DNA from: Candidatus Bipolaricaulota bacterium | Lineage (GTDB): Bacteria > Bipolaricaulota > Bipolaricaulia > UBA7950 > UBA9294 | Direction: 5' to 3' | NCBI GenBank assembly: GCA_028277345.1 | Contig: JANQGM010000011.1 | Span: forward strand, 64,206-128,205 | Length of the DNA stretch: 64,000 nt | In this document: one piece after another, positions 1-8,809 of the stretch | Layout of the letters: every line of letters starts with the position of its first letter | How positions within the stretch are numbered: position 1 is the stretch's first letter | Notes under the pieces: model-generated | Seen by the model: only the letters and a program-made list of their open reading frames with translations | What the model was told of the DNA's origin: nothing | Database searches by the model: none | Program-made: the position numbers and the translations under genes

Positions 1-478
1 GCCACGTTCCGTGACAGGTATGGGCGACATCCAATCCCCCTGTACAGATGGGATAGTCGTGCGCCATCCACTGGGTGATGCCGTCCTCCATATCGTAGAC
101 GGCATCGAATCCCAGATCCTCCATGATCCGATAGGTTTGGCCGGTACGGTTTCCTGTCCGGCAATAGATGAGATAGATTCGATCGCGGTCAAGTTGTGCC
201 AGATCATCTCGGAACGTATCGCTATAGAAGTCCAGATCCGCGGCGCCCGGGATGTGACCGGCTTCCACTTCAGCCGGCGTTCGGATATCGAGAAGCACGA
301 AACGATTGTCGTCTTCCAACGCCTGGATCACGGTCAGCGCCTCCTCTGTCGAAATCGTGCCGTACTCCGGCAATACGCCCGTATCCTTCGCTGGACCCGA
401 TGACGGCGTGTGAACACATCCCACCCCTCCCATCAGCAAGAGTCCGCACAGGAATCCAAGCCAGGGCCTTCGCTTCAT
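1..478 (-). CDS. Rhodanese-domain lipoprotein (partial, runs off left edge)
   Basis: The reading frame is open from the ATG at 478 to the window edge, so the C-terminus is missing. The start has a good ribosome-binding site (AGGAGG, 6 bases upstream). Residues 1-21 form a lipoprotein signal with lipobox GGVGC (Cys21). The rest is a rhodanese fold: an LLDIRTPAEVEAGHIPGA segment and the active-site loop CRTGNRTG at about residue 107. Single-domain rhodaneses carry sulfur on this loop cysteine. Anchored to the membrane, this one probably acts outside the cytoplasm. It lies 76 bases downstream of the NfeD-like gene on the same strand, so cotranscription is possible. The specific sulfur acceptor is unknown. 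Confidence 0.85.
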   Translation of the reverse strand, partial: MKRRPWLGFLCGLLLMGGVGCVHTPSSGPAKDTGVLPEYGTISTEEALTVIQALEDDNRFVLLDIRTPAEVEAGHIPGAADLDFYSDTFRDDLAQLDRDRIYLIYCRTGNRTGQTYRIMEDLGFDAVYDMEDGITQWMAHDYPICTGGLDVAHTCHGTW

Positions 479-554
479 CCTCGTCCTCCTCTTCTCAACA
501 TTGATTGCATGGCACGCCAGTGTGTCGTTGACGTATGTGTGAACCGCAGTCGGA

Positions 555-1043
555 TCATGAGGATTTGATGGAGACCGTAGCCTCTTCAGGTAACTTCTCG
601 CTGGCAGGACCTTCATCCTTGGGCAATCTCTCGACCTCCAGCATTCGATCCTTCACCGCGCACACCACCACCGGAAGCGCTGCAGGAAGCGACTGGCCGG
701 ACCGACTGACGGCAGTCCAGACTTCTCCATGAATGCGAACGTACCCCCGAGGCGAAAGCGACGACAAGGTCCGCCCCACATCTCCAATCCACGAGGCATC
801 GTCAAATCGCGCCTTCTGAAAAAAAAGGCGCCGCAAGAACAAGACATAGAATGCGCCCGAACTGACAAGCTTCATGGCGGGAAGAGCGCCCCACACCCAG
901 GCTGGTATCCGGACGATGGTATGAGCCACCATGAGCCCGGCAAGGAGGAGCGCGAACTCCATCGCTTCGCGCGCCAGATAGGCGTGCAGATTCTGCCTCT
1001 GCTTGTACGCTCGCTTTCGAATCACCCGCCGGCTAGAGCTCAT
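555..1043 (-). CDS. NfeD-like membrane protein (short form)
   Basis: A 162-residue protein with a basic N-terminus, two predicted membrane segments (about residues 27-46 and 52-72) and a C-terminal beta domain (about 88-142). The run GRTLSSLSPRGYVRIHGEVW resembles the OB-fold of NfeD proteins, which usually work beside stomatin/SPFH proteins in membrane quality control. No stomatin gene is visible here. The start overlaps the end of the upstream secreted-protein gene by 11 bases and lacks a clear Shine-Dalgarno, which suggests translational coupling. The NfeD assignment rests on the C-terminal pattern and is moderately sure. Confidence 0.65.
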   Translation of the reverse strand: MSSSRRVIRKRAYKQRQNLHAYLAREAMEFALLLAGLMVAHTIVRIPAWVWGALPAMKLVSSGAFYVLFLRRLFFQKARFDDASWIGDVGRTLSSLSPRGYVRIHGEVWTAVSRSGQSLPAALPVVVCAVKDRMLEVERLPKDEGPASEKLPEEATVSIKSS

Positions 1044-1695
1044 CCATTGGCACGTAGTGCAAGAATAGCGAGCCCATCGGAAGGACCAGCAGATCGTCAG
1101 AAACTCTTCCCAGAGGATTTGACATCCGGGTTGTATCCGTCAATACGGGTTGAAGCGTCAGACGCGTCTCAGCCCATCCCTGCTCAACAGCCTGAACCTC
1201 CAACGAGAGGGCCAAGGACGGAAGTTCAGACAATGGCAACAGGGACCAACCGTCCGAGTTGTTAGCGAGTGTAAGCACGGGCAGCGAAAGCGAGGCCGCC
1301 CCAACAAGCTCAGGAAAGAACGCCGTGCGCACGCCCGTATGAAGAAACGCGCCCAGAATCGGCCATTGCAATCCGCGCTCTTCGGAGAAGGGCCACAAGA
1401 TCGTGAGGCCTCCGCCGGATTCAAGATTGGCTGAAATATGATGATTGTACTGAACGCTTGCGCCCAGGCTCGTCAAGCCGGAATCGAGCAGAACCATCAC
1501 ATCGAGAGAATTGACGTCATCCAGTCCAAGGACGGCACCAAAGGAGAGCGACAACCCAAGCTCCCTCGGCGCGTCACTCCGTTCGACGGCTGGGATCAAA
1601 TGGAAGCCAAGGGACAGCGAATCAAGTTGCGCCACTGCTCCGAGCGATGAAATCAGGACTAGACCGGCGATTGTCAACAGAATTCTACGTTTCAC
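1033..1695 (-). CDS. Exported protein of unknown function
   Basis: A 220-residue protein read from a GTG start with an AGGGGGA ribosome-binding site. It has a clear signal peptide (about residues 1-22, ending GAVA-Q). The mature part alternates hydrophobic and polar residues and is rich in Gly, Ser and Leu, as in beta-sheet envelope proteins. I recognise no family. It is the first gene of a minus-strand unit with the NfeD-like gene (11-base overlap) and possibly the rhodanese lipoprotein. A small outer-membrane-type barrel is possible but not shown. Confidence 0.6.
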   Translation of the reverse strand: MKRRILLTIAGLVLISSLGAVAQLDSLSLGFHLIPAVERSDAPRELGLSLSFGAVLGLDDVNSLDVMVLLDSGLTSLGASVQYNHHISANLESGGGLTILWPFSEERGLQWPILGAFLHTGVRTAFFPELVGAASLSLPVLTLANNSDGWSLLPLSELPSLALSLEVQAVEQGWAETRLTLQPVLTDTTRMSNPLGRVSDDLLVLPMGSLFLHYVPMDEL

Positions 1696-1910
1696 GACTC
1701 CCCCTTCATCTCATGAATCGTTCACCGATACTACTGTCCATTCATGAACCTACGGTGAATCCTACCATGCATCGCTCGAAGAGGGAAACAACGCATCCTC
1801 TTTTTGGAACCTTCTCTGTATGGGGTGAGGGGCATGAACGCCTACGGCTGTTCAATCGCTTACGCAATCTCGATCGACCCGATAGAATGTGGACATAAAG
1901 GAGGACATCG

Positions 1911-2579
1911 ATGTCCGGACCCAGCTTGCTTGTTTTTCTCGCGATAGTCGCACTGGTCAGCCTCAGTTGGTGGTTTCGTGCCAAGCGAAGGAAAGAGTTG
2001 TTGGCTTGGGCGACTCAGTCCGGCCTATCGTTTTCGCCGCACTCGAACAGTTCCTACGACGATCGCTATCCAGCCTTCGGATGTCTTCGTCAAGGCCATA
2101 GCCGATCCGCCTACAACATCGCGTCCGGAGATTGGAATGACCGGCCAGTGGAGTCGTTTGACTACCGGTATGTCACCGGCCACGGCAAGAATCGCTCCAC
2201 GCACACCTTCTCCGCAGTTATTCTTCGAAGCGATGTTCCGTTGAAGTCCCTGCATCTGCGAACAGAGCATGCCTTCGACAAGCTGGCCGAGTTCTTTGGT
2301 GTCGATGATATCGATTTCGAGTCCGACGAGTTCAGCCGCGCATTTCATGTCAAGAGTCCGGACAAGAAATGGGCGTTCGATGTCCTGCATCAGCGAACCA
2401 TGGCCTTCCTCCTCGCCAGTCCGAGATTCTCCATTCAGTTCGATACGCATCACGTGATCTGCTGGCGAAACCGCCGCTTTGACATTCCTACGCGAGAAAG
2501 CGCCATTCATGTCGCTGAGGGCATCTTGGATCGATTGCCGGAGTATCTTGTTCGAGAGCAGAAGAAAGGAGTTTCATGA
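1911..2579 (+). CDS. Membrane-anchored protein upstream of LemA
   Basis: A 222-residue protein with one N-terminal membrane segment (about residues 5-22) followed by a KRRKE stop-transfer and a soluble domain of about 190 residues. The start is well supported by AAAGGAGG 6 bases upstream. The last four bases overlap the lemA start (ATGA), so the two are made together. The soluble part resembles the DUF3137-type proteins often found beside LemA, but I cannot point to a diagnostic motif. Function is unknown; the coupling suggests a shared role at the membrane. Confidence 0.7.
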   Translation: MSGPSLLVFLAIVALVSLSWWFRAKRRKELLAWATQSGLSFSPHSNSSYDDRYPAFGCLRQGHSRSAYNIASGDWNDRPVESFDYRYVTGHGKNRSTHTFSAVILRSDVPLKSLHLRTEHAFDKLAEFFGVDDIDFESDEFSRAFHVKSPDKKWAFDVLHQRTMAFLLASPRFSIQFDTHHVICWRNRRFDIPTRESAIHVAEGILDRLPEYLVREQKKGVS

Positions 2580-3139
2580 CTGCTGGATACGTTATCTTGG
2601 GGCTTGTCGCCGTCGTGCTGCTGTGGGGAATCGGCCTCTATAATTCGTTGATTCGAACCCGACAACACGTCAAGGAAAGCTGGTCGGCCATCGATACCGA
2701 GCTCAAGCGCCGGTATGATCTCATTCCCAATTTGGTCGAGACCGTGAAGGGCTATGCATCGCATGAGTCCGAGACGCTTGAAGCCGTCATCCACGCCCGT
2801 AATGCGGCAGCCGAGTCATCGGGAACGCCGCAGCAGCAAGCCCAAGACGAAAACATGCTGGTGGGCGCCTTGCGCCAGCTATTCGCCGTGGTGGAAGCCT
2901 ATCCCGATTTGAAGGCCAACCAGAACTTCATGCATCTACAGCAGGAACTCACCGTGACTGAAGATCGAATACAGGCCGCGCGCCGCTTCTACAATGGAAA
3001 CGTGCGAACGCTGAATACGCGGGTTGAAGTGTTCCCATCCAACATCCTGGCCTCGATGTTCGGCATCACCCAAGCCGAGTTCTTCGAGGTCGAAGACGCC
3101 GCCGTCCGGGAAGCGCCGTCGGTGAGCTTCGACACCTAG
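2576..3139 (+). CDS. lemA: LemA family protein
   Basis: A 187-residue protein of normal LemA length. An N-terminal membrane helix (residues 4-21) is followed by the family signature: YNSLIRTRQHVKESWSAID, then LKRRYDLIPNLVETVKGYA, and near the end RRFYNGNVRTLNTRVEVFPS. LemA proteins form a long helical bundle at the membrane; their biochemical role is poorly known. Translation is coupled to the upstream membrane gene by an ATGA overlap. It converges with the oxidoreductase gene on the other strand. Confidence 0.93.
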   Translation: MTAGYVILGLVAVVLLWGIGLYNSLIRTRQHVKESWSAIDTELKRRYDLIPNLVETVKGYASHESETLEAVIHARNAAAESSGTPQQQAQDENMLVGALRQLFAVVEAYPDLKANQNFMHLQQELTVTEDRIQAARRFYNGNVRTLNTRVEVFPSNILASMFGITQAEFFEVEDAAVREAPSVSFDT

Positions 3140-3172
3140 CCTTCGACACACCCGATACAACGGAGGCGTCGA

Positions 3173-3859
3173 TCAATCCCCGAACTTCGGGCCATCGGCG
3201 TCTCCGTCGTTGCTGTATCCGCGGCTTTCCCAGAATCCACGGAACTCGGACTGATCCGTGAGCTCGATCCGAGTAATCCAGCGGATCCACTTGTAGCCCC
3301 ACTTGTCCTCGGCCACCAACTGGAACGGAAAGCCGTTGGCCGGCGGGAGGGGAAGTCCGTTGATCCTGTCCGCAAGAATCAAGTTGCGATCCATGATGAA
3401 ATCCAGGGGCAGAGATGTCGTGTACCCATCCGAAGCATAGAAGATGACGGTGGTGGCGTCCTCAGCCGGCTGCACCTCAGCCAACAAGTCCGGAAGCGCA
3501 ATGCCTTCCCAAAGGACCTTGACCGACCATCCTTCGACACAGTTGATGGTCACCAGTTTGCCGATATGGTCCATCTCCTGAAGCTCCGCATAGCTCCAAC
3601 TCGCCGGCATTGCCACACGTCCATCGATCGCAAGGCGATAGTCATCGGGATCGAGATATTGCACTCCGCGAATTGAGTTTTCTCGGAAATCTTCAATGGA
3701 ACCCAGCTTTTCGCCCTGGTATTCCTGGATTTCGACGTGCTGAACATCCATCGGATCGCCCGCCTCGCCCTGTCCCAGCGATAGGAAGGCAAGCCAGGTG
3801 GCCACCGCAATCAAGACCAACACCAGAACCAGTCCATAGCGTTTCGTCGTCTTTGGCAT
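3173..3859 (-). CDS. Membrane-anchored molybdopterin oxidoreductase (sulfite oxidase fold)
   Basis: I place the start at 3859 because GGGGAGG lies 4 bases upstream; the open frame reaches 4120 but the extra part has no such signal. The 228-residue product has an N-terminal hydrophobic segment (about residues 8-27) that looks like an uncleaved anchor or signal. The following domain has the sulfite-oxidase/YedY core: DDYRLAIDGRV, the cofactor cysteine in TINCVEGWSVKVLWEG, and GFPFQLVAEDKWGYKWIRWI. Such proteins bind a molybdenum cofactor through the cysteine. No haem or YedZ partner is adjacent. The substrate is unknown. Confidence 0.85.
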   Translation of the reverse strand: MPKTTKRYGLVLVLVLIAVATWLAFLSLGQGEAGDPMDVQHVEIQEYQGEKLGSIEDFRENSIRGVQYLDPDDYRLAIDGRVAMPASWSYAELQEMDHIGKLVTINCVEGWSVKVLWEGIALPDLLAEVQPAEDATTVIFYASDGYTTSLPLDFIMDRNLILADRINGLPLPPANGFPFQLVAEDKWGYKWIRWITRIELTDQSEFRGFWESRGYSNDGDADGPKFGD

Positions 3860-3991
3860 ACGTCCTCCCCTTTGATGCAGCCTCAGGGTACGGTGAATCC
3901 ATGAATGTATCGTGGGAGGAGCATCAAGAAACGATGGAGACATGGAAACGAACTGAAGATGGCCTACACTCTGACGAAGGAGGAACGAGCG

Positions 3992-4681
3992 ATGAGAGAC
4001 GAACCCTATCAACTGACAATCGACAGCACGCTGGATCCATGCCCAGCCATTCTCGGACTCGTGTGGGCGGAAGGCCTTCGCCCTCCGACACCGACCCTCG
4101 AACCTCCTGCTTTTTTGCAAACCCTCATTTCAGCCGCCCAGGACAGTGGAGAGGAGTACGTTCCCCTCGATGTCCGGCAACGCGTTCGAAAGGTCCTTCG
4201 ATACGGGAAGTACAAACCCTCAGGCCGCGGGAAGCCGGCCTCGGAGTTTCTGCTTCGAGCCGCACTCCAAGATACGTTCCCTCTCGTCAACGGTCCCGTT
4301 GACGTCAACAATGCCATCAGCCTGGAATCCGGATTCCCGGGATCGATCTTCGACACAGCCCGATCGGGGCGTGATCTTCGGGTTCGGCGCGGATTCCCGG
4401 AGGAAACCTATGTCTTTAACACGTCCGGGCAAACCATCGACCTTCAAGACCTGCTCTTGATTTGCCGGAACACAGAATCCGATTGGCACCCATGCGGCAA
4501 TCCCGTGAAGGATGCCATGGAGACCAAGATCTCATCGGAGACTTCGGATGTGGTGGCCGTTCTCTACATGCCGATCGACGAACCCATCGAATCCGCCCAG
4601 GCGTGGCTCGAGCGGTACGCTCAGCGACTTCACACGCACTGCGGGGCTGAGCGTACGGGATTCAAGATCATTTACCCCTAG
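3992..4681 (+). CDS. Stand-alone B3/B4 domain protein
   Basis: A 229-residue protein. The start at 3992 is preferred because AAGGAGG sits 8 bases before it; the frame is open to 3905 without a comparable site. The middle carries GRGKPASEFLLRAALQ followed by FPLVNGPVDVNNAISLESGF, the hallmark of the B3/B4 domain of phenylalanyl-tRNA synthetase beta. Free-standing copies are thought to bind tRNA or act in trans editing or in amino-acid-related roles, but this is not settled. It diverges from the oxidoreductase gene and converges with the nitroreductase gene. Confidence 0.85.
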   Translation: MRDEPYQLTIDSTLDPCPAILGLVWAEGLRPPTPTLEPPAFLQTLISAAQDSGEEYVPLDVRQRVRKVLRYGKYKPSGRGKPASEFLLRAALQDTFPLVNGPVDVNNAISLESGFPGSIFDTARSGRDLRVRRGFPEETYVFNTSGQTIDLQDLLLICRNTESDWHPCGNPVKDAMETKISSETSDVVAVLYMPIDEPIESAQAWLERYAQRLHTHCGAERTGFKIIYP

Positions 4682-4687
4682 CTGAGG

Positions 4688-5194
4688 CTATCCGACGTAT
4701 GTCTCCCAATGGACGCGGCCATCGTCATACTGCGTTCGCTCCACCACGTCCTCATCCGGGATTCCGATGGGAATGAGGGCGAAGAAGGCGTTGTCATCAG
4801 GGATTGGGGCGAGCGCACGGACCCCTGCCTGCAGGTTTTCGGGCATGCCGCACCAGGTCGCACCCAAGCCTAGATTGGCGAGAGCAAGCAACAGGTTCTC
4901 CGTGGCCGCCGCCATGTCCTGGTCAAACCATGCATAGCCTTCCTTCTTTCCGAATGGCAAGATGACGGCGCCGGCACGTTCGCCAAATCCTGCATAGGGA
5001 TGGGCAGCGCAAATTGCCTTGACAGCTTCCGCCTCGGTGACGACAAGGAACTGCCAGGGTTGGGTATTCATGGCCGATGGCGCCGCCATCGCCGCCTTGA
5101 GCGCCGTCACCAGCAACTGCCGGTCCACGCTGTCCCCGGTGAATCGTCGAATGGAGCGTCGTTTGGTGATAAATCGGAGAACATCGGTATACAT
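4688..5194 (-). CDS. Nitroreductase family flavoprotein
   Basis: A 168-residue single-domain protein started at 5194, where GGGAGG lies 4 bases upstream; the longer open frame to 5299 lacks a site. It begins with the flavin-binding pattern TKRRSIRRFTGD, then APSAMNTQPWQFLVV, and ends with the conserved ALANLGLGATWCG and LIPIGIP segments. These enzymes bind FMN and use NAD(P)H to reduce nitro, quinone or related substrates. Its stop lies 6 bases from the convergent B3/4 gene. The physiological substrate cannot be read from sequence. Confidence 0.9.
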   Translation of the reverse strand: MYTDVLRFITKRRSIRRFTGDSVDRQLLVTALKAAMAAPSAMNTQPWQFLVVTEAEAVKAICAAHPYAGFGERAGAVILPFGKKEGYAWFDQDMAAATENLLLALANLGLGATWCGMPENLQAGVRALAPIPDDNAFFALIPIGIPDEDVVERTQYDDGRVHWETYVG

Positions 5195-5292
5195 GGTTCC
5201 TCCCATCATACGGTGTGACCCTTCCCGTCCCGTTTGCAACGCGTACCAACGGGGGTTCTGACCTGTGTTCCAGCTAGGTCCTTCACCTGCCC

Positions 5293-5320
5293 TTGACAAT
5301 GCAGATGCGGACAGTATACT
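5293..5320 (+). promoter_or_regulatory. Strong sigma70-type promoter of the first MFS gene
   Basis: TTGACA (5293-5298), a 16-base spacer and TATACT (5315-5320) make a near-consensus promoter 65 bases before the MFS start. The predicted first transcribed base is about 5327, inside the TTCCR-N5-YGGAA-like box that begins 2 bases after the -10. Confidence 0.7.
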
Positions 5321-5322
5321 TC

Positions 5323-5337
5323 GTCCATTTTGCGGTT
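5323..5337. promoter_or_regulatory. Candidate IclR-type operator box (degenerate), MFS promoter
   Basis: GTCCATTTTGCGGTT fits the island box (TTCCR-N5-YGGAA) in its left half and the CGG core. It sits 2 bases after the -10 element, where a repressor would block initiation. The 16-base run CTTCGTCCATTTTGCG around it recurs exactly near 6855. Confidence 0.45.
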
Positions 5338-5384
5338 CCAGACGCGCGAATTCGAGTCATGATTCGCGATCTGAGGGGAGTGAA

Positions 5385-6791
5385 ATGAGCAAGGCACTGC
5401 GGTCTTGGTGGCGCGACATCGAACCCTGGTACTTCGTGGTTGGGTTGGCCAATCTCGTACTCGGAACCTCATCAGTACTCATTCCATTGAGTGTGGCCAA
5501 GGTGTTCAACCACTCGGTGGGATCGGTTGGGCTGCTCGCCAGCTTGGTGAGCCTTGTCGGCGTTCTCGGTAGCCTGATATGGGGGCGGCTTTCGGACGCT
5601 TCGTATCGCCGGAAACCGTTCATCGTTCTTGGCTATGCCGCTGCAGGACTATGCTTTCTCGGCGTCTCTCTTGCCGGGTCGTTTCGCCAACTCGCCGTTC
5701 TCAACATGCTTCTCAACTTCTTCTGGGTCGCCAATGCATCGGTGACCGTTCTGATCGCGATCGAAAACAGCCGTGAATCCAGTTGGGAAGGCCGCATTAG
5801 TCGGCTCAATCAAATCGGCGCCATGGGCTGGGTCCTCGGATTGGCTTCAGGAAGCCTGTGGATGACCTTGATGCCGCAGCACCTCGGCGAATTAACCGCC
5901 ATCCGTCTGCTGTTCTGGGCCATGGGCCTCATCGGCTTATCCGCATCCCTGTTCGCCGTCGTCAGCATCCCACGTACGGTTCCCAAGTTCACGCAACGGA
6001 AATTCCGAGGGATCCGTCTGGCCATCGGGAATTTCATGTCCGAACGCGCGCGGTATGCGCCGCTTCACCTTTATCATCGCCTTCATCCCAAGCGCGTTTG
6101 GGCGATGCTGACGCATCCGGAAGGGTTTCGACCGGGCACGAAGCGTTTCCTCCTCTCCACACTCATCGCCTTCGTCGCGTTCGGCTTTTTCGGCATCCCG
6201 CTTCCGCTGCTTCTTTCCCAGAAGTTCGGCATGCCCTCGTCGAGCGTGTTCGTTCTGTTCCTGCTTCAACACATCGGCATCGTGCTCGCCTATCCATTGG
6301 CCAGCCGGCGCATTCGCAAGCTCGGAAACCGCTACGTGCAGATGGGCTCGCTCTGGGTGCGCGCCCTGCTCTTCGGCAGCTTCTCGGTGTACCTCGCTCT
6401 GCAGCGGACCGCGCCACCGACGGCCGTTCTTCTTGCCGGGTTCGTCATCTATGGCATCGCCTGGTCGTACTTCCAGCTGTCCGGAATCGCGCTGACCTCA
6501 CGCCTGGCCAGTGAGAAGAATCGAGGTCTGGCCCTCGGGCTGTACAACGCCATCGCAGGGACAGGCTGGATTCTGGCCGGCTTGGGAAGCGGGCTGGTAA
6601 CCGAACGATTCGGATATTTCGTCAGCTTCGCTATCGCGGCAGGGCTGCTTGCCGTTGGCTTGGGCGTGTTGTCGACGGTGCCGGACCCATCGGCGGTGGC
6701 AACGGGATCTCATCCCAAGGGCTCGCAGACGACCATCAAGCGGTGGACTCCCGCGACTCGAGGGCTACGATGGCATCGTGGCTCACACTAG
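5385..6791 (+). CDS. MFS transporter
   Basis: A 468-residue protein with about 12 hydrophobic segments and the MFS loop motif GRLSDASYRRKP after segment 2 (around residue 66). The start at 5385 follows GAGGGGAG by 4 bases; the open frame from 5265 would add a non-hydrophobic extension that contains the promoter region, so it is rejected. The long central loop (about residues 200-255) is basic, as is usual for the family. The substrate is unknown. The gene opens the catabolic island and carries the same promoter box as the amino-acid fermentation operon, so an amino-acid-derived substrate or product is a reasonable guess. Confidence 0.88.
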   Translation: MSKALRSWWRDIEPWYFVVGLANLVLGTSSVLIPLSVAKVFNHSVGSVGLLASLVSLVGVLGSLIWGRLSDASYRRKPFIVLGYAAAGLCFLGVSLAGSFRQLAVLNMLLNFFWVANASVTVLIAIENSRESSWEGRISRLNQIGAMGWVLGLASGSLWMTLMPQHLGELTAIRLLFWAMGLIGLSASLFAVVSIPRTVPKFTQRKFRGIRLAIGNFMSERARYAPLHLYHRLHPKRVWAMLTHPEGFRPGTKRFLLSTLIAFVAFGFFGIPLPLLLSQKFGMPSSSVFVLFLLQHIGIVLAYPLASRRIRKLGNRYVQMGSLWVRALLFGSFSVYLALQRTAPPTAVLLAGFVIYGIAWSYFQLSGIALTSRLASEKNRGLALGLYNAIAGTGWILAGLGSGLVTERFGYFVSFAIAAGLLAVGLGVLSTVPDPSAVATGSHPKGSQTTIKRWTPATRGLRWHRGSH

Positions 6792-6805
6792 CGACCTCGA
6801 TGAGG

Positions 6806-6820
6806 TTCCATATAATGGCA
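6806..6820. promoter_or_regulatory. Candidate IclR-type operator box between MFS and M14 genes
   Basis: TTCCATATAATGGCA matches the island box, with the right arm degenerate at its end. The same string with one change (TTCCATATAACGGCA) occurs at 10564, upstream of the second MFS gene. It lies 15 bases after the first MFS stop. Confidence 0.45.
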
Positions 6821-6854
6821 TAGCGTTCTTATCTACTCGCATTCGCGCGGCTTC

Positions 6855-6869
6855 GTCCATTTTGCGCGA
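6855..6869. promoter_or_regulatory. Second box between MFS and M14 genes
   Basis: GTCCATTTTGCGCGA lies inside a 16-base exact repeat (CTTCGTCCATTTTGCG) of the sequence at the 5.32 kb promoter. It is 49 bases after the 6806 box. Shared exact sequence between two non-coding sites 1.5 kb apart supports a regulatory role. Confidence 0.4.
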
Positions 6870-6989
6870 GTGTCCTGTCAAAGCTCCGGATAGGTACAAG
6901 AACCGCCTGAAAACGAGAGAAAATCGTCTCGTACTTGATCGTGTGCCGCCTCGGAGACAGCAGCATGATCCACCGCCCGATCCGTTTAA

Positions 6990-7018
6990 TTGCGGAACGC
7001 TATCACGTATTGTAGAAT
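6990..7018 (+). promoter_or_regulatory. Putative promoter of the M14 peptidase gene
   Basis: TTGCGG (6990-6995), a 17-base spacer and TAGAAT (7013-7018), 66 bases before the ATG. The rest of the 292-base gap to the first MFS gene holds the two boxes described and no other feature I can support. Confidence 0.45.
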
Positions 7019-7083
7019 AGATCGCTGTCTGACATTGGCGTCAATGAGTCGGCATGGCGCAGCGTGAAGGGAGAGGAGTACCG

Positions 7084-8766
7084 ATGGGTGGATTGAAAAT
7101 CGACTTCGCGAAGTACTACCGGCACGATGAAGTAATCTCTCATCTTAAGCAGTGGGCAGAGGAGTATCCCAAGATCGTATCCATGTTCTCGATCGGAAAG
7201 AGCTTCCGAGACCGTGACCTTTGGATCATGGAGATCGGGAATAAAGAGACTGGATCTCCGGAAGGAAAGCCCGCGTACTACATCGATGCGGTAACCCATC
7301 CCGAAGAAGTCTCAGGCGCAATGGTGGCGCAATATACGATCTGGTACCTCCTGGAGAACTACGGGAAGGATCCGCTGGTCACCCAGCTGCTTGATACCCA
7401 GACTGTGTATGTCTTGCCATTCGTCAATCCCGATGCTTACGAAATCTGCATGGACCGACTGTATTACGAATGGCATGGAACCGCTCGCTATCTGCCGGGC
7501 GACGATCAGGTGGGCCCCGGCTTGCACTACGCTGATATGGACGGCGACGGGTTCATCCTCAAGATGCGCGTTCCCGATCCCAAGGGCGAATGGAAGATTT
7601 CGGAGAAAGACAGCCGCATTATGCTCCGACGCGAACCGTTCGAGTTCGGCGGACAGTACTATCGCGTGCTTCCCGAGGGCGAAATCCACGATTACGATGG
7701 CGTGGCCATCGATATCCCGCGACCGCGCGACGGCAACCTGAACCGCAACTATCCGGCCAATTGGGGCACAGAGATCGAACAATACGGCGCCGGCGACGCG
7801 CCCATGTCCGAGCCCGAAACCCGCGCCTTGGTAAACTTCATCAAGACGCATCCCAATGTCGGAGGAATCGTCCACTACCACACCAACGCAGGCACCATCA
7901 TGCCGCCCTTCCGCCCCGCCGATGATCCGCTATCCTTCCGCGATGAGTTTCTGTTTCGAAAGATCGGAACGATGGGCGCCCACGAGACGGGCTATGCGCT
8001 CATCATGACTGAGGAGGAATTCAGCGGGAAGGCCAGCAAACCCCGCATGGGCACGTCGGGCAATTTCATGTACGGCCAAAACGGCATTCTCGTCTTTGTG
8101 ACCGAACTCTGGGATGTTTACAAGGAGACGGGAATCGGCGACCACAAGGTCTCCACTCAGCGGGAGCTTTCCGAAGACGATCAGCTCAAACTCTTGGCCT
8201 GGAACGACAAATACTTCAATGGCGATGTGTTCCGCGACTGGCGCGCATTCGACCATCCGCAGCTTGGCCCCGTCGAGATCGGCGGGTGGAAGACGTTGCT
8301 CATGTTCCGGAATCCTCCGCCTCAGCTTCTCCCGGACATGGCCCACAAGAACATGATGTTCACCATCAAACACGCGTTGGCGGCGCCCTTGCTGCGCATT
8401 ACAAAAGCTGAAGCCGTCAACCTTGCCGACGACGTCTATCGCATCGATGCCGTTGTCGAGAACCACGGGTACTTGTCGACGTTTATCACCGACCGCGCCG
8501 TCGATATGAAGGCCGTGGCGCCCTGCAACGCCTCACTTGAGCTTCCCGACGGCATCGAGCTCGTCAGCGGCTCGCTAAACGTTGAGTTGGGACATCTTGC
8601 CGGGTGGTCGGATCGGCCGGATGAATACACGCGGTTCTCCCAATGGAGCGCTCCCGCCAAGCGAGCACAGTGGGTGGTTCGTACGAACGGCTCGCTCGAT
8701 GGCGTGTGCGTTGTAGCAACCTCCACGCGCGCGGGAACGGACCGCAAGCAGATCGAGATTCACTGA
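7084..8766 (+). CDS. M14-family zinc carboxypeptidase-like enzyme
   Basis: A 560-residue protein starting at 7084 after GGGAGAGGAG. No signal peptide is visible, so it is probably cytoplasmic. The M14 catalytic set is present: zinc ligands in DAVTHPEEVSG (HxxE, about residue 79) and in VHYHTNAG (about 264), and the catalytic glutamate in VFVTELWDVYKETG (about 341). A substrate-carboxylate region NLNRNYPANWG precedes the second histidine. About 150 C-terminal residues form a beta-rich domain of unknown role. Family members hydrolyse C-terminal amino acids or related amides. It converges with the dipeptidase gene across a strong hairpin. Confidence 0.85.
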   Translation: MGGLKIDFAKYYRHDEVISHLKQWAEEYPKIVSMFSIGKSFRDRDLWIMEIGNKETGSPEGKPAYYIDAVTHPEEVSGAMVAQYTIWYLLENYGKDPLVTQLLDTQTVYVLPFVNPDAYEICMDRLYYEWHGTARYLPGDDQVGPGLHYADMDGDGFILKMRVPDPKGEWKISEKDSRIMLRREPFEFGGQYYRVLPEGEIHDYDGVAIDIPRPRDGNLNRNYPANWGTEIEQYGAGDAPMSEPETRALVNFIKTHPNVGGIVHYHTNAGTIMPPFRPADDPLSFRDEFLFRKIGTMGAHETGYALIMTEEEFSGKASKPRMGTSGNFMYGQNGILVFVTELWDVYKETGIGDHKVSTQRELSEDDQLKLLAWNDKYFNGDVFRDWRAFDHPQLGPVEIGGWKTLLMFRNPPPQLLPDMAHKNMMFTIKHALAAPLLRITKAEAVNLADDVYRIDAVVENHGYLSTFITDRAVDMKAVAPCNASLELPDGIELVSGSLNVELGHLAGWSDRPDEYTRFSQWSAPAKRAQWVVRTNGSLDGVCVVATSTRAGTDRKQIEIH

Positions 8767-8809
8767 CCTCCTCCTCTCCTCCTTGAGGGTGGAAGGGTGC
8801 CCGCAAGCC

